A DNA stretch of 64,000 bases from the NCBI RefSeq assembly GCF_012843435.1, contig NZ_JABAFC010000018.1, positions 1 through 64,000 on the forward strand, in the 5' to 3' direction. A model generated the notes under the pieces. That model did no database searches. It saw only the letters and a program-made list of their open reading frames with translations, and was not told the DNA's origin. This document shows, piece by piece, positions 35,807 through 44,800 of the stretch; the stretch's first letter is position 1, and every line of letters starts with the position of its first letter. Source of the stretch: Psychrobacillus sp. BL-248-WT-3. Lineage in GTDB: Bacteria; Bacillota; Bacilli; Bacillales_A; Planococcaceae. Both the position numbers and the translations under genes were made by a program.

Positions 35807-35869
35807 GGACCGTCCGATTATTTGTGTTGACCAACCGATTATTGAACGGAACCGACCGATTATTATTAG
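35807..35869. repeat. Three tandem 21-nt units, core GAACCGACCGATTATT
   Basis: Units start at 35807, 35828 and 35849. Each has the 16-nt core (the third is exact; the others differ at 3 or 4 positions) and a variable 5-nt end. The same unit occurs six times at 62169-62294. It lies upstream of yqhH, outside any supported gene. Confidence 0.85.
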
Positions 35870-36095
35870 ATTTAATCATTTGCTCGATATTAATGGAATG
35901 TTAAAATGACTTTTCGTAAAGATTACCACCTGGACTTTACATCTTCTAATTGCTAGGTGTAGAAGAATGTGTCATTTGAGAGGAACACAACCAAAGATAG
36001 GTTAAAATGTCTTCTATCAGAAAAAAGAGGTTGCATATTTTTTTTAGACATGGTATATTATATCTTGTCTTGTTGCTTTAGAAGTAACATTTTAC

Positions 36096-36188
36096 GGAGG
36101 AATACCCAAGTTCGGCTGAAGGGATCGGTCTTGAAAACCGACAGGCGGGTCATACCGCGCGGGGGTTCGAATCCCTCTTCCTCCTCCA
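36096..36188 (+). tRNA. tRNA-Ser (TGA)
   Basis: 93 nt with the long variable arm of a class II tRNA. Acceptor GGAGGAA pairs with TTCCTCC. The anticodon is TGA (36132-36134) in CTTGAAA. The T arm is GGGGGTTCGAATCCC. CCA is encoded. It is the first tRNA of the cluster. Confidence 0.95.
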
Positions 36189-36218
36189 TTTTTTATATTA
36201 TTTCTCTAAAGTATGTAG

Positions 36219-36224
36219 TATAAT
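36219..36224 (+). promoter_or_regulatory. Possible -10 element between tRNA-Ser and tRNA-fMet
   Basis: A consensus TATAAT lies in the spacer between the tRNA-Ser and the duplicated fMet segment. No good -35 is seen, so this is a weak call. Confidence 0.3.
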
Positions 36225-36231
36225 ATAAGAA

Positions 36232-36276
36232 TAGTTGATTTAAATTTCAACAATTATATTGTCGCGGGGTGGAGCA
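36232..36276 (+). repeat. Upstream copy of a 45-bp direct repeat with a truncated tRNA-fMet
   Basis: Identical over 45 bp to 36351-36395. Both include 31 bp of leader and the first 14 nt of tRNA-fMet (CGCGGGGTGGAGCA). After 36276 this copy leaves the tRNA sequence and continues with 74 nt of unrelated, hairpin-rich DNA (for example AATCGTCA and TGACGATT at 36277-36300). Confidence 0.9.
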
Positions 36277-36381
36277 AATCGTCAAACGAAGATGACGATT
36301 AACACCGATGCAGGCGCAGCCGAAGCAGGTGTCTTACTTTCTTTGGAGCGTAGTTGATTTAAATTTCAACAATTATATTGT

Positions 36382-36458
<77 letters not shown>

Positions 36459-36461
36459 AAT

Positions 36462-36537
36462 GGTCCCGTGGTGTAGCGGTTAACATGCCTGCCTGTCACG
36501 CAGGAGATCGCCGGTTCGATCCCGGTCGGGACCGCCA
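36462..36537 (+). tRNA. tRNA-Asp (GTC)
   Basis: 76 nt cloverleaf, acceptor GGTCCCG with CGGGACC, anticodon GTC at 36495-36497, CCA encoded. It starts 3 nt after tRNA-fMet. Confidence 0.95.
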
Positions 36538-36647
36538 TTTTTTTGTAAGCAAGCAGTTCCTATGCAACTAAGTGATATAACAAACATAATTTGTGTTATA
36601 CTTAACTGACTATGAGACACTAAGCTTGATTTACTTAATGAGATTTA

Positions 36648-36723
36648 GGCTCAGTAGCTCAGTCGGTAGAGCAAAGGACTGAAAATCCTTGTGTCGGCGG
36701 TTCGATTCCGTCCTGAGCCACCA
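36648..36723 (+). tRNA. tRNA-Phe (GAA)
   Basis: 76 nt, acceptor GGCTCAG with CTGAGCC, anticodon GAA in ACTGAAAATCC, CCA encoded. About 110 nt without a gene precede it. Confidence 0.95.
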
Positions 36724-36736
36724 TTTATATTAATAT

Positions 36737-36807
36737 GCGGGTGTAGTTTAGTGGTAAAACCTCAGCCTTCCAAGCTGATGATGAGAGTTCGATTCTCTTC
36801 ACCCGCT
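36737..36807 (+). tRNA. tRNA-Gly (TCC)
   Basis: 71 nt up to the discriminator base. Acceptor GCGGGTG with CACCCGC, anticodon TCC in CTTCCAAG. CCA is not encoded (the DNA reads TCA), so it must be added by the nucleotidyltransferase. Confidence 0.93.
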
Positions 36808-36815
36808 TCATATGA

Positions 36816-36854
36816 AAAAGACCTATTGATGCAAAGATCAATAGGTCTTTTTTT
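36816..36854 (+). terminator. Terminator of the tRNA cluster
   Basis: A 15-bp perfect stem (AAAAGACCTATTGAT with its complement), 6-nt loop and a run of T residues, 9 nt after tRNA-Gly. Confidence 0.92.
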
Positions 36855-36937
36855 GCGCTTTTTTATTCTCTATTCATCCTAGGAATAAAAAGACCAGATT
36901 GGGATAAGATAGTAGAAGAATATGATGAGAGGCGGTA

Positions 36938-37630
36938 ATGACTATGACTACAGAATGGTTTGACAGAGTAACAGAGGAACTACAGGATCATTTGAATTCG
37001 ATCTGCGAGCAATATGACCAAGTCGGCCATATGAATATTAATCGTGCCTCTAAGCATCCTAGAATCGAATTTTTTGTTACTAGTACGGATGAGGAAGAAC
37101 GAGACTATTTTTGCACTATACTTTTTGACCCTTACAATGAAGAATTTTATGTGGAAAGCTTTGACGTTCAGTTGAACCAGCCAACCAGAATAATGTTAGA
37201 TGATATTACGGATATAATAGAAGCAGTTCATGAAAGCTTCCACGAGTTTCTGGAAGACGATAGTGATATTGAATGGATCTACATGGATGAGGAAGATGGA
37301 CTTGACGATTACGTTATCGATGATGAGGATGATGACGATGACGATGATGACGAAATTATGCTAGAGGAAATTGATGTAGAATGGGAAACTCCTGAAATCA
37401 CTGCATTTTTAATAGATGATAAAATGGAAGTAACATATCAATTCGGAATAGACAGTGCCAATGGTGATGGTGTTCTTCGCAGAAGAAACCGCAGCTGGAC
37501 TGATACTGAACAAGAGCTAGTGGACGAGAGTACTTTTACATTTACTAAGGATGAGGCAAGTACTATTATAGCTATGATTGCCAGTCATATGGATAAAATG
37601 GTCGGATACGATGATATTATAGATATCTAA
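36938..37630 (+). CDS. Acidic hypothetical protein with an aspartate tract
   Basis: 230 aa, strongly acidic. About residues 115-148 form an Asp/Glu-rich low-complexity linker with a run of aspartates. The N-terminal part (WFDRVTEELQDHLNSICEQY, then EFFVTSTDEEERDYFCTILF) and the C-terminal part (VEWETPEITAFLIDDKMEVT) look like two small alpha-beta domains. No membrane segment. I do not recognise the family. The ATG has GAGAGGCGG upstream. Single gene between the tRNAs and a terminator. Confidence 0.7.
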   Translation: MTMTTEWFDRVTEELQDHLNSICEQYDQVGHMNINRASKHPRIEFFVTSTDEEERDYFCTILFDPYNEEFYVESFDVQLNQPTRIMLDDITDIIEAVHESFHEFLEDDSDIEWIYMDEEDGLDDYVIDDEDDDDDDDDEIMLEEIDVEWETPEITAFLIDDKMEVTYQFGIDSANGDGVLRRRNRSWTDTEQELVDESTFTFTKDEASTIIAMIASHMDKMVGYDDIIDI

Positions 37631-37638
37631 ATTTTATA

Positions 37639-37684
37639 TACATCTTCAATTGGAGCAATCTCTCATTGAAGATGTATTTTTTTT
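37639..37684 (+). terminator. Terminator of the acidic protein gene
   Basis: TACATCTTCAAT pairs with ATTGAAGATGTA around a 14-nt loop and is followed by eight T residues. Confidence 0.88.
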
Positions 37685-37767
37685 ATAACGTCAGGATACG
37701 TCTGCATCCCTGCTGATTTTGATTACTTTGTTTATAAGGAAACAGAATGAGTCTTTAAAAAAAGAAG

Positions 37768-37805
37768 AGCTAAACTCTTACAACTGTTCTAGTAAGAGTT
37801 TAGCT
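37768..37805 (-). terminator. Terminator of the oxidoreductase gene
   Basis: A 14-bp perfect stem (AGCTAAACTCTTAC with its complement) and 10-nt loop. On the minus strand it is followed by CTTCTTTTTTT. It lies 18 bp past the stop at 37823. Confidence 0.88.
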
Positions 37806-37822
37806 TTTCTTTCTGTATTTTG

Positions 37823-38821
37823 TTAATTTACCATCTGCATAATTTTTCCCGTTTTAATCGACTCCAGGCAGGCCTCCATTACACGCATGTTTCCAATACT
37901 AAATTCGCCTGTCACCTCGGGATTTGTATTCGTTAAAATAGCATTGGAGAAATGTTCGACCTCTATTCGATAAAGATCACCAGGAATATTTTCTTCACTT
38001 GTCATGTCATCTTGTTGAATCATTATTTTACCTAAGCCGCCGTTTTGGTCAGGACGAAATGCATACAGCACTTTAATCGTTCCTTTAGAACCCACTATTT
38101 CATATTCATTTCTCCCAGCCATGTCAAAGCTACAATTAAACGTAGCATGAATACCATTGTCTAGCTGTAAAGTACCGAATGCACTTATGTCAACGTTAGT
38201 TTCCTTATCTAGATCTGCCATACAATGCACCCTAACAGGTTCTGCTCCGGTCATATATCGAATGGCATGGATGCAATAACAACCTACATCGAATAGACTA
38301 CCCCCACCCATCTCTGGATTCATTCTAAACTCGTTTTGTCTATTTTCCATATAGAACGAGTGGCTGGCAGTTACCAGTTTGATCTCTCCTATAACACCGG
38401 AAGAGATGAGTTCTTTCACACGATTATGCTGAGGATGTAGCTGATACATGAAAGCCTCCATGAATTTAACATTTTGTTCCTTACAGACTTCAATAATCTC
38501 GATTGCTTCTTGGGACGTAAGTGAAATTGGCTTTTCACAAAGTACGTGCTTTCCTGCCTTAGCTGCTTTAATCACCCATTCCTTATGTAAATGATTAGGT
38601 AAGGGAATATAGATTGCATCAATAGTTGGATTGGCGAGAAGGTCTTCATAGCTTTCATAAGCGATATTAATTTCTAATTCCTTTGCAACCTCATGTACTT
38701 TACTTCCTCTACTTGCAATAGCCACTAACTCTGCATTTCCAGCTCTTTGGATTGCCGGGATAAGCTGTTTCCTTGCAATTCTCGCCGTGCTTAAAACACC
38801 CCATCGAATCTTTTTTTCCAA
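37823..38821 (-). CDS. Gfo/Idh/MocA-family oxidoreductase
   Basis: 332 aa. The N-terminal Rossmann fold (IRWGVLSTARIARKQLIPAI) and the conserved EKPISL segment, with the catalytic-region lysine, are seen. The C-terminal Gfo/Idh domain includes GGGSLFDVGCYCIHAIRYM with the family histidine. It oxidises or reduces a sugar, inositol or related polyol with NAD(P). The start is TTG with AAAGGAGG 8 nt upstream. Monocistronic. Confidence 0.9.
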   Translation of the reverse strand: MEKKIRWGVLSTARIARKQLIPAIQRAGNAELVAIASRGSKVHEVAKELEINIAYESYEDLLANPTIDAIYIPLPNHLHKEWVIKAAKAGKHVLCEKPISLTSQEAIEIIEVCKEQNVKFMEAFMYQLHPQHNRVKELISSGVIGEIKLVTASHSFYMENRQNEFRMNPEMGGGSLFDVGCYCIHAIRYMTGAEPVRVHCMADLDKETNVDISAFGTLQLDNGIHATFNCSFDMAGRNEYEIVGSKGTIKVLYAFRPDQNGGLGKIMIQQDDMTSEENIPGDLYRIEVEHFSNAILTNTNPEVTGEFSIGNMRVMEACLESIKTGKIMQMVN

Positions 38822-38985
38822 TAGACACGCCTCCTTTAAAACTATCTCTCATGCTTCATTCGGCAAAATCTGAAGGTTTTCCTTCTACCGTAAAATATAC
38901 TTTTAGAAAGCTCTCCCCCTAAAATATTTTTCTGTTAAAATGAGTATAGTTGTTTATCAAATAGAACTGGAACGGTGAAGAAAAC

Positions 38986-39861
38986 TTGAAAACTTTTAAA
39001 AAGATGTATATAGAAATTACAAGTGTCTGTAATCTTGCTTGTAGTTTTTGTCCACCCACTGCTCGTAAGGCTAACATTATTAAATTAGATGCATTTAATA
39101 ATATCCTTGACCAAATAAAGGACCATACGAGATATATTTACCTGCATGTAAAAGGAGAGCCACTACTCCACGCTCGTATCGATCAGCTTCTAGATGCTGC
39201 TCATGCAAAGGGATTTAAGGTTAATATCACTACTAACGGAACGTTAATCAAAAAGAATAGAGAAAAATTATTAGGTAAACCAGCACTTCGTCAAATCAAC
39301 TTCTCTCTTCACAGCTTTGATGGTCATGAAGGATCTGAGAATCGTGAAAAGTACTTAGGAGATATTCTTGAATTTGTACGTGATTCGAGAGAGCATAATA
39401 CAATTATTTCTTACCGCTTATGGAACCTCCAGCAAGACCAGGTGTCAGACCTAGTACAGCGGAGAAATAGAGAAACATTGGAAATTTTAGAGAATGAATA
39501 TAACCTAGACTTCAGAATTGAAGAAAAGGTACAACCAGGTAAAGGGATTAAAATCGCTCCAAATGTCTTCTTAAACCAAGATCACGAATTCCAGTGGCCA
39601 AGTCTACAGGCTCCAGAGGACGACGGGAAAGGTTTCTGCCATGCTCTTCGAAGTCAAGCTGCTATCCTGGTAGACGGAACTGTAGTGCCCTGCTGTTTAG
39701 ACGGTGAAGGAGTCATAAACCTAGGTAATATCAACAAAACCCCCTTCTCTGAAATAATTGAAGGTGAACGAGCAAATGCTCTTTACGATGGTTTCACTAG
39801 AAGAGAAGCTGTTGAGGAAATGTGTAGAAAATGTGGGTATAGACAGCGGTTTGGGGTCTGA
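38986..39861 (+). CDS. Radical SAM/SPASM protein
   Basis: 291 aa. The 4Fe-4S motif CxxxCxxC is complete (C15, C19, C22 in TSVCNLACSFCPP). KGEPLLHA and NITTNGTLI are the SAM-binding strands. A short SPASM-like C-terminus has CC in VVPCCLDGEG and the pair CRKC near the end. This suggests a second cluster, as in peptide- or enzyme-modifying members. No precursor peptide or partner gene is nearby. The start is TTG with GGTGAAG upstream. Confidence 0.85.
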   Translation: MKTFKKMYIEITSVCNLACSFCPPTARKANIIKLDAFNNILDQIKDHTRYIYLHVKGEPLLHARIDQLLDAAHAKGFKVNITTNGTLIKKNREKLLGKPALRQINFSLHSFDGHEGSENREKYLGDILEFVRDSREHNTIISYRLWNLQQDQVSDLVQRRNRETLEILENEYNLDFRIEEKVQPGKGIKIAPNVFLNQDHEFQWPSLQAPEDDGKGFCHALRSQAAILVDGTVVPCCLDGEGVINLGNINKTPFSEIIEGERANALYDGFTRREAVEEMCRKCGYRQRFGV

Positions 39862-40044
39862 TTTAAAAAAAGATATTGGAAAAACTCACTGTAAAAAATG
39901 CTCTTAAGATTTATACTTACTCGCTTAATACCTTATCTTATCTAGATAGAGCGCACTTTGGGTAATTAGCAGTCACTTAAAAAAGATGAACTACTTGAAA
40001 AGATTTTTGTCCAAACGTATACTAAAAGTAACAACTGCGTACAT
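39862..40044. other. Intergenic region between the radical SAM gene and the small toxin locus
   Basis: AT-rich; no ORF with a ribosome binding site and no clear structure seen. Confidence 0.35.
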
Positions 40045-40081
40045 TAAAAAAGACTGATTGATGTTAGTGCATCAACCAGTC
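40045..40081 (-). terminator. Terminator of the small toxin transcript
   Basis: On the minus strand GACTGGTTGATG pairs with CATCAATCAGTC (one A-C mismatch) around a 6-nt loop and is followed by six T residues. It lies about 80 nt past the toxin stop. Confidence 0.75.
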
Positions 40082-40090
40082 CATTATAAT

Positions 40091-40166
40091 AGTTGGTCCC
40101 AAAGGGGATTGGCTTCAATTAGGATTAACCCATCTGAGCTCTCAACTCAAGGATGGGTTATTTTTT
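40091..40166 (+). ncRNA. Candidate antisense antitoxin RNA
   Basis: A -10 TATAAT lies at 40085-40090 on the plus strand (the best -35, TTGATG, is 21 bp away, so the promoter is imperfect). A hairpin AACCCATC/GATGGGTT (40127-40134 with 40152-40159) followed by six T residues makes a terminator at 40166. The RNA would be complementary to the 3-prime part of the toxin mRNA, as in TxpA/RatA-type systems. Start and existence are inferred. Confidence 0.45.
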
Positions 40167-40241
40167 ATGGTTAAACGACAATATTACAACGACCAATGTC
40201 GCAAATGCTACTGCAAACATCAATGCTTCGAATACTGACAA
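40158..40241 (-). CDS. 27-aa hydrophobic holin-like toxin (type I)
   Basis: A TTG start at 40241 with AGGGGGTGG about 4 nt upstream gives a 27-aa peptide: a short MSVFEALM-like head, one membrane helix (FAVAFATLVVVIL) and the polar tail SFNHKK. This matches, from memory, the putative holin-like toxins of Bacilli. An extended -10 (TGGTATAAT, 40307-40315) lies upstream on the same strand, and terminators follow. It would insert in the membrane. No protein antitoxin is adjacent; an antisense RNA is likely. Confidence 0.65.
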   Translation of the reverse strand: MSVFEALMFAVAFATLVVVILSFNHKK

Positions 40242-40306
40242 GGCACCACCCCCTCTCTACCGGGAGTGAACCAACCACCCTTGAGCTACCACACTATTAT
40301 CTCTCT

Positions 40307-40315
40307 ATTATACCA
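40307..40315 (-). promoter_or_regulatory. Extended -10 promoter of the small toxin
   Basis: The minus strand reads TGGTATAAT (TG-n-TATAAT), about 65 nt upstream of the TTG start. A clear -35 is absent, as is common for extended -10 promoters. Confidence 0.55.
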
Positions 40316-40438
40316 CACATACGTTCTGTTTTGGTTTTATAAAAAAGGCAATAGAGACAGGATAAGAAAAGATTCTCCTCTTACCTTTTGTCACTTTTAC
40401 CTTTACTTTTTTATATTTTAACAAATCATCCAGACAAA

Positions 40439-40801
40439 CTACTCACTAATATAAATCATATAGCTACTGCTAGAGATCTTGGCAAGGTAAATATCCGGAT
40501 CCTCGTTAATAGAATAGATTTCCGTCCCAGGCGCTAATGCATTGGAGGAAAGGTTATTGCTTGGTACAATATCTCGACCGACATTTTCTTGTACCTCCCC
40601 AACCTTCTCTCCAATAGTGAATTCACTACCTGTTGTTTCTCTCACTTCCGTGAATCTATTACCATTTGCTATTAGGATGGAAGGGCTATCCGCATGAACT
40701 TGTATTATTTCACTTTGTACGGTCATTTGGTCATACTCTGTACAGCCAGTAATGATTGGTAAAATACAGCATATCAATAAAACTACCCATGATTTTCGCA
40801 T
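40439..40801 (-). CDS. Small hypothetical lipoprotein
   Basis: 120 aa. Signal peptide with lipobox ITGC (C20). The mature part is about 100 residues, beta-rich (VQSEIIQVHADSPSILIANG, then GTEIYSINEDPDIYLAKI). The ATG has GAGAGGTG upstream. I do not recognise the family; it may be a small surface protein. It follows a second lipoprotein gene by 130 bp on the same strand. Confidence 0.72.
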   Translation of the reverse strand: MRKSWVVLLICCILPIITGCTEYDQMTVQSEIIQVHADSPSILIANGNRFTEVRETTGSEFTIGEKVGEVQENVGRDIVPSNNLSSNALAPGTEIYSINEDPDIYLAKISSSSYMIYISE

Positions 40802-40933
40802 TTAAACACCTCTCGCTTAGCTACAAATTACAGCATTGTAAAATCTCTGTGTACAGAAGTATAACCAACTTCCTCATTTATATAATTAACTCAACCCATC
40901 CTTATTTTTCCATCACAATTGAATCTCTAATTT

Positions 40934-41515
40934 CTAAAATCCGCCATCCTCACCTGGGAAATCTACTGTATCAAATACTTTGTTCGTATCCTCGTCCTTT
41001 ACATCAATCTTTACTTCATACGTTTCATAATCTTCCCCATTAAAATAATGGTAATATAATGTTCTTAATAAAAGCCCTAAAAGTGCATAGCCCTGGGCAT
41101 TGCCGTCTGCTTCATAAAGCTCTCGGTTTACAGTAGCGGTGTAGTCATTGTATTCCTTGTTATATTCAATATCCTTTATCGAGCTAATATCTTCATTCGC
41201 TTCTATCTCTTCTACAAACGATTTCAGGTTGCTCTTTAAATCTGCACTGATTTCCATCTGTGTTCCTCTAGTCATCTCATATTCAACTAGTCGATCTTCC
41301 TTATTTATTGTAGTTTTGCTTATCCCAAGTTTGTCCGCCTGTTCAAGTACCTGTTCCTCACTTACGCCATCATAAAAACGAAAAGGAATTGTTACCTGGA
41401 CCATTTCATCTTTTGATTTTTCATCTTTTGATTTTCCTTCCTTTTTATCAGTCTCATTACTACAGGCTGATAAAAACAAAACAAAAATCATAAGAACTAC
41501 AGTTAACTTTCTCAA
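40934..41515 (-). CDS. Hypothetical lipoprotein
   Basis: 193 aa. Lipobox LSAC with C18. A charged Lys/Asp/Glu linker (KKEGKSKDEKSKDE) follows, then a folded domain starting MVQVTIPFRFYDGVSEEQVL. The start is TTG with AGGAGG 9 nt upstream. Family not recognised; the composition suggests an exported cell-envelope protein. Confidence 0.72.
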   Translation of the reverse strand: MRKLTVVLMIFVLFLSACSNETDKKEGKSKDEKSKDEMVQVTIPFRFYDGVSEEQVLEQADKLGISKTTINKEDRLVEYEMTRGTQMEISADLKSNLKSFVEEIEANEDISSIKDIEYNKEYNDYTATVNRELYEADGNAQGYALLGLLLRTLYYHYFNGEDYETYEVKIDVKDEDTNKVFDTVDFPGEDGGF

Positions 41516-41869
41516 TTTAAAATTCCTCCTAATTACATCTATTACTTACTACCCTATTCTACTTAAAAATAACAAAGAGTACCATTTTAGGTGTAAATTC
41601 ATTACGATTGAACCTAATTCATAATTCCTGTTTTTATAGGTAAACCTAAATAAATCTATTAAAGCAAAATTGATTTTGCTCCATCAAATAAGAATCACTC
41701 GTTGCTAACACACTAGACTGTGAAATGATTTTTAATTGGGAGATTGCTAATTGATTTATTAGAACGCAAATAATGCATCAGGAGCAAAAAATTTCTCCTG
41801 ATGCATTATTTATCGCATATACCTTATCCTGGATTGATTCAGTTATGAACCATTAGATATAGGTTAATA
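41516..41869. other. Intergenic region with a 17-bp hairpin
   Basis: No ORF is supported. A perfect 17-bp inverted repeat (41768-41784 with 41795-41811) with 10-nt A-rich loop lies 59 bp past the helicase stop; it may terminate that minus-strand operon although the T residues are in the loop and outer arm. Confidence 0.5.
41768..41811 (-). terminator. Probable terminator of the NERD-helicase operon
   Basis: A perfect 17-bp stem (AAATAATGCATCAGGAG and complement). On the minus strand the right arm ends ATTATTT, a weak T tail. Confidence 0.55.
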
Positions 41870-44800
41870 TCATAAAACATTTTTATTTGCACTTGATACC
41901 AGATATGCTGGCATTGGTTCGTGCAATTTCCATATAATACTCACAGGCTTACTACCCTCGTGCTTAACATAATCTGCTGTTCCAAGAAAGATAAAGGGAG
42001 AGGTATACGCTCCTTCGTTCCTATATTCTCTTACAAAGATAGAGATCTTATTATTCGTTTTGCGATGATTAAATAGCCTTCTCGCTGTTGGACTTGTATC
42101 GGAAGTTCTACTTTGAGATTGCCAATGGAATAATTGTTCATTAATCGCATAGTCATCGTATAAAGTAGAAGGAGAGAAATCTTTATCAGATTTATTTAAA
42201 GTAACGAAAAAAACATCCGTTCTTTCTTCCTCAAAATACTTAACCCCTTCTCTAAAAGCAGGTTTTTGTTTTTCATTATAGTACCCAAATGCAGCTAAGA
42301 TTTGGTCTATCGTATAATGTGCGTGCACTCTTAGAGGAGACACAAAATTGAACGGAGATTTTTTTTCAAGTAACCTTAAGTTTTCAAAACAAACCTCGAT
42401 TACTTGGAGAATCTCATCTTTTAATGCTTGATTTGTTAATAATTCTCGAAGCCCTGCCTTTATGGAAGAAAAGCCTAAATCCTTAGGAGTCTTAGAGAAA
42501 AATGAATAATACAACATTGCTTCCATTCTTCGTTCTTCCTCTGTATTAACCTCAAACTTTTCAATATATTTTTTGTAGAAATTTATCAGATCTAAGGAAT
42601 CTAAATGAAATAATTTATGAATTTTTTTCATCAAAAGATCCTCATATTCTGCTACATATTCTTTTATGACCCCTGCCTCTACCTTCATCCTTTCAAAGCT
42701 ACGGTTTTTTTGTGACCCATAAACATCTGCTAATGATAGATGATAGAACTGTATAAAATTATTTAAAGTTAACAGCATTCCCGAATCCGCTTCAAAATGC
42801 TTAATTTTTGCAATAAGATTTTGTTTATTAATTCGGGCAGCCTTTATATTTCTTAATATATAATCTTTTGCTTGTTTCTCCATTTGGATAACAGAACCCT
42901 TAGGTAGATGGAAAAACCCATTTTCAATGTAATGATGAATAGAATGTTTTGTTTTTCCTACCAACGCTCGGAATTTTTCTTCAAAAGGATAATCTTTATG
43001 GGCTTGTCCAACAAAATCAAGTACAGTTAAACATTCTTTACCATCCGCGAGTCTTAATCCTCGACCAAGTTGCTGTAAAAAGACAGTTAGACTTTCTGTT
43101 GGACGTAAAAACAATACTGTGTTGATTTCAGGAATATCTATTCCTTCATTATACAAATCCACAACAAAGATAAAATTTATCTCTCCACTTACTAATTTTC
43201 TTTGTGCTGTAATTCGTTCCTCAGGTGACGATTTACCATGCAATGAAATAGAAGGTATATTTTTTTGATTAAAATAGGATGACATATATTTTGCATGGTC
43301 TACTGAAACGCAAAAACCTAACCCTTTTACTTCTTTTAGTGAGGTAACATACTTTTTTATACTTTGTATAACTAGATCACTTCTACGATGATTTGCAGTA
43401 TAAATATTTGTTAGCTCTCCTATGTCATATCCTTTTCTTGACCATTTAATATTAGTTAGGTCAACGTTATCAGTTACACAGAAGTAATGGAATGGACTTA
43501 ATAATTTTCTATTTATTGCTTCTGTCAACCTCATCTCAGCAGCAATTCGATCATTAAAATAACTTAAAATACTTTCATTATCCATTCGTTCAGGTGTAGC
43601 TGTTAAACCAAGTAAAATTGTTGGTTGATAAAAGTCTAATAATGCTCTGTACGAGGGTGCTGTTGCATGATGAAATTCGTCAACAATAATATAATCGTAA
43701 AAATCAAAAGTAGTATTTTCACTCATCTTTTTGCTATTCCAGCTTTGAATACTCATAAATACTTGATTAAAAGATTTAGGCTCATGCTTCCCAACAAACA
43801 TTTCACCAAAGTTGGCATCCTTCAAAATCGTTCGGAAAGTCATCAGACTTTGTTTTAATATTTCTTCTCTATGTGCTATAAATAATAACTTTGCGTTAGG
43901 TTTTTGTTTTAGAAATCGTTTAAAATCAAAAGCAGAAATTACTGTTTTTCCGACTCCTGTCGCAGCCACTACGAGATTTTTCATCTGCCCGTGAATAACT
44001 CTTTCCACTTCCAACTCATCTAATATTTCTTTTTGATAATGATACGGTTGGATATCAAAATAATACTGTTCGGTTTCCTCGGCGACAGTCTCTTTTGACA
44101 ATGAGTACTGTACCATTTCCCAATTTTCGTATTCCTCAGGTAAAAGAGATTTAAATTCCTCATCGTTCCAATAACTTTCAAAGGTTGCCTCAAACTTTCT
44201 TAGAACATCAAAGGAATCCCTTTCAGTAATCTTTAAATTCCATTCTAACCCTGAAGTTAATGCTGGATTAGATAAGTTGGAAGAACCAATGTAAGCTGTA
44301 CTAAAGCCTGTATTGCGTTTAAATAAATATGCCTTTGCATGAAGTCTAGTTCGTTGTTTATCTAATGATACTCTTATTTCTGTATTAGGTAGTTTACTAA
44401 GCTCCACAAGTGCTTTATAGTCTGTTGCTTCCATATAGGAAGTAGTAATAATTCTTAGCTTCCCACCACGTTCTATAGTAAAGTCTCGAAGTTCATTTAA
44501 TATGATCCTGAGTCCTGACCACTTAATAAAAGAAACCAGCCATTCAATTTCATCAGAGGAAGCAATCTCTTTTTTTAATTCTTCTAACATATTAGGTTCA
44601 TATTGAGAGCCCGTGAATAGAGAGCTTTGAGAAATTGAAGTGATTGGTCGAGTTGGCTTCTCTTTACGAACTGCCCGTATACTGTTTAGCTTTTTATATA
44701 CGGAAGTAAGTATTTCTCCTCTTTCATCTAGCTGTAGGTTCACAAAATCCTCGTCGTGTAATTTTGAACTTAACAGTTGAATAATTTGATTACAAGTTTG

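Noticed and set aside
35969-36223. 84-aa plus-strand ORF
   Set aside because: It runs through the tRNA-Ser gene and has no ribosome site.
36239-36276. Second functional tRNA-fMet
   Set aside because: Only the first 14 nt of the tRNA are present; the cloverleaf cannot form.
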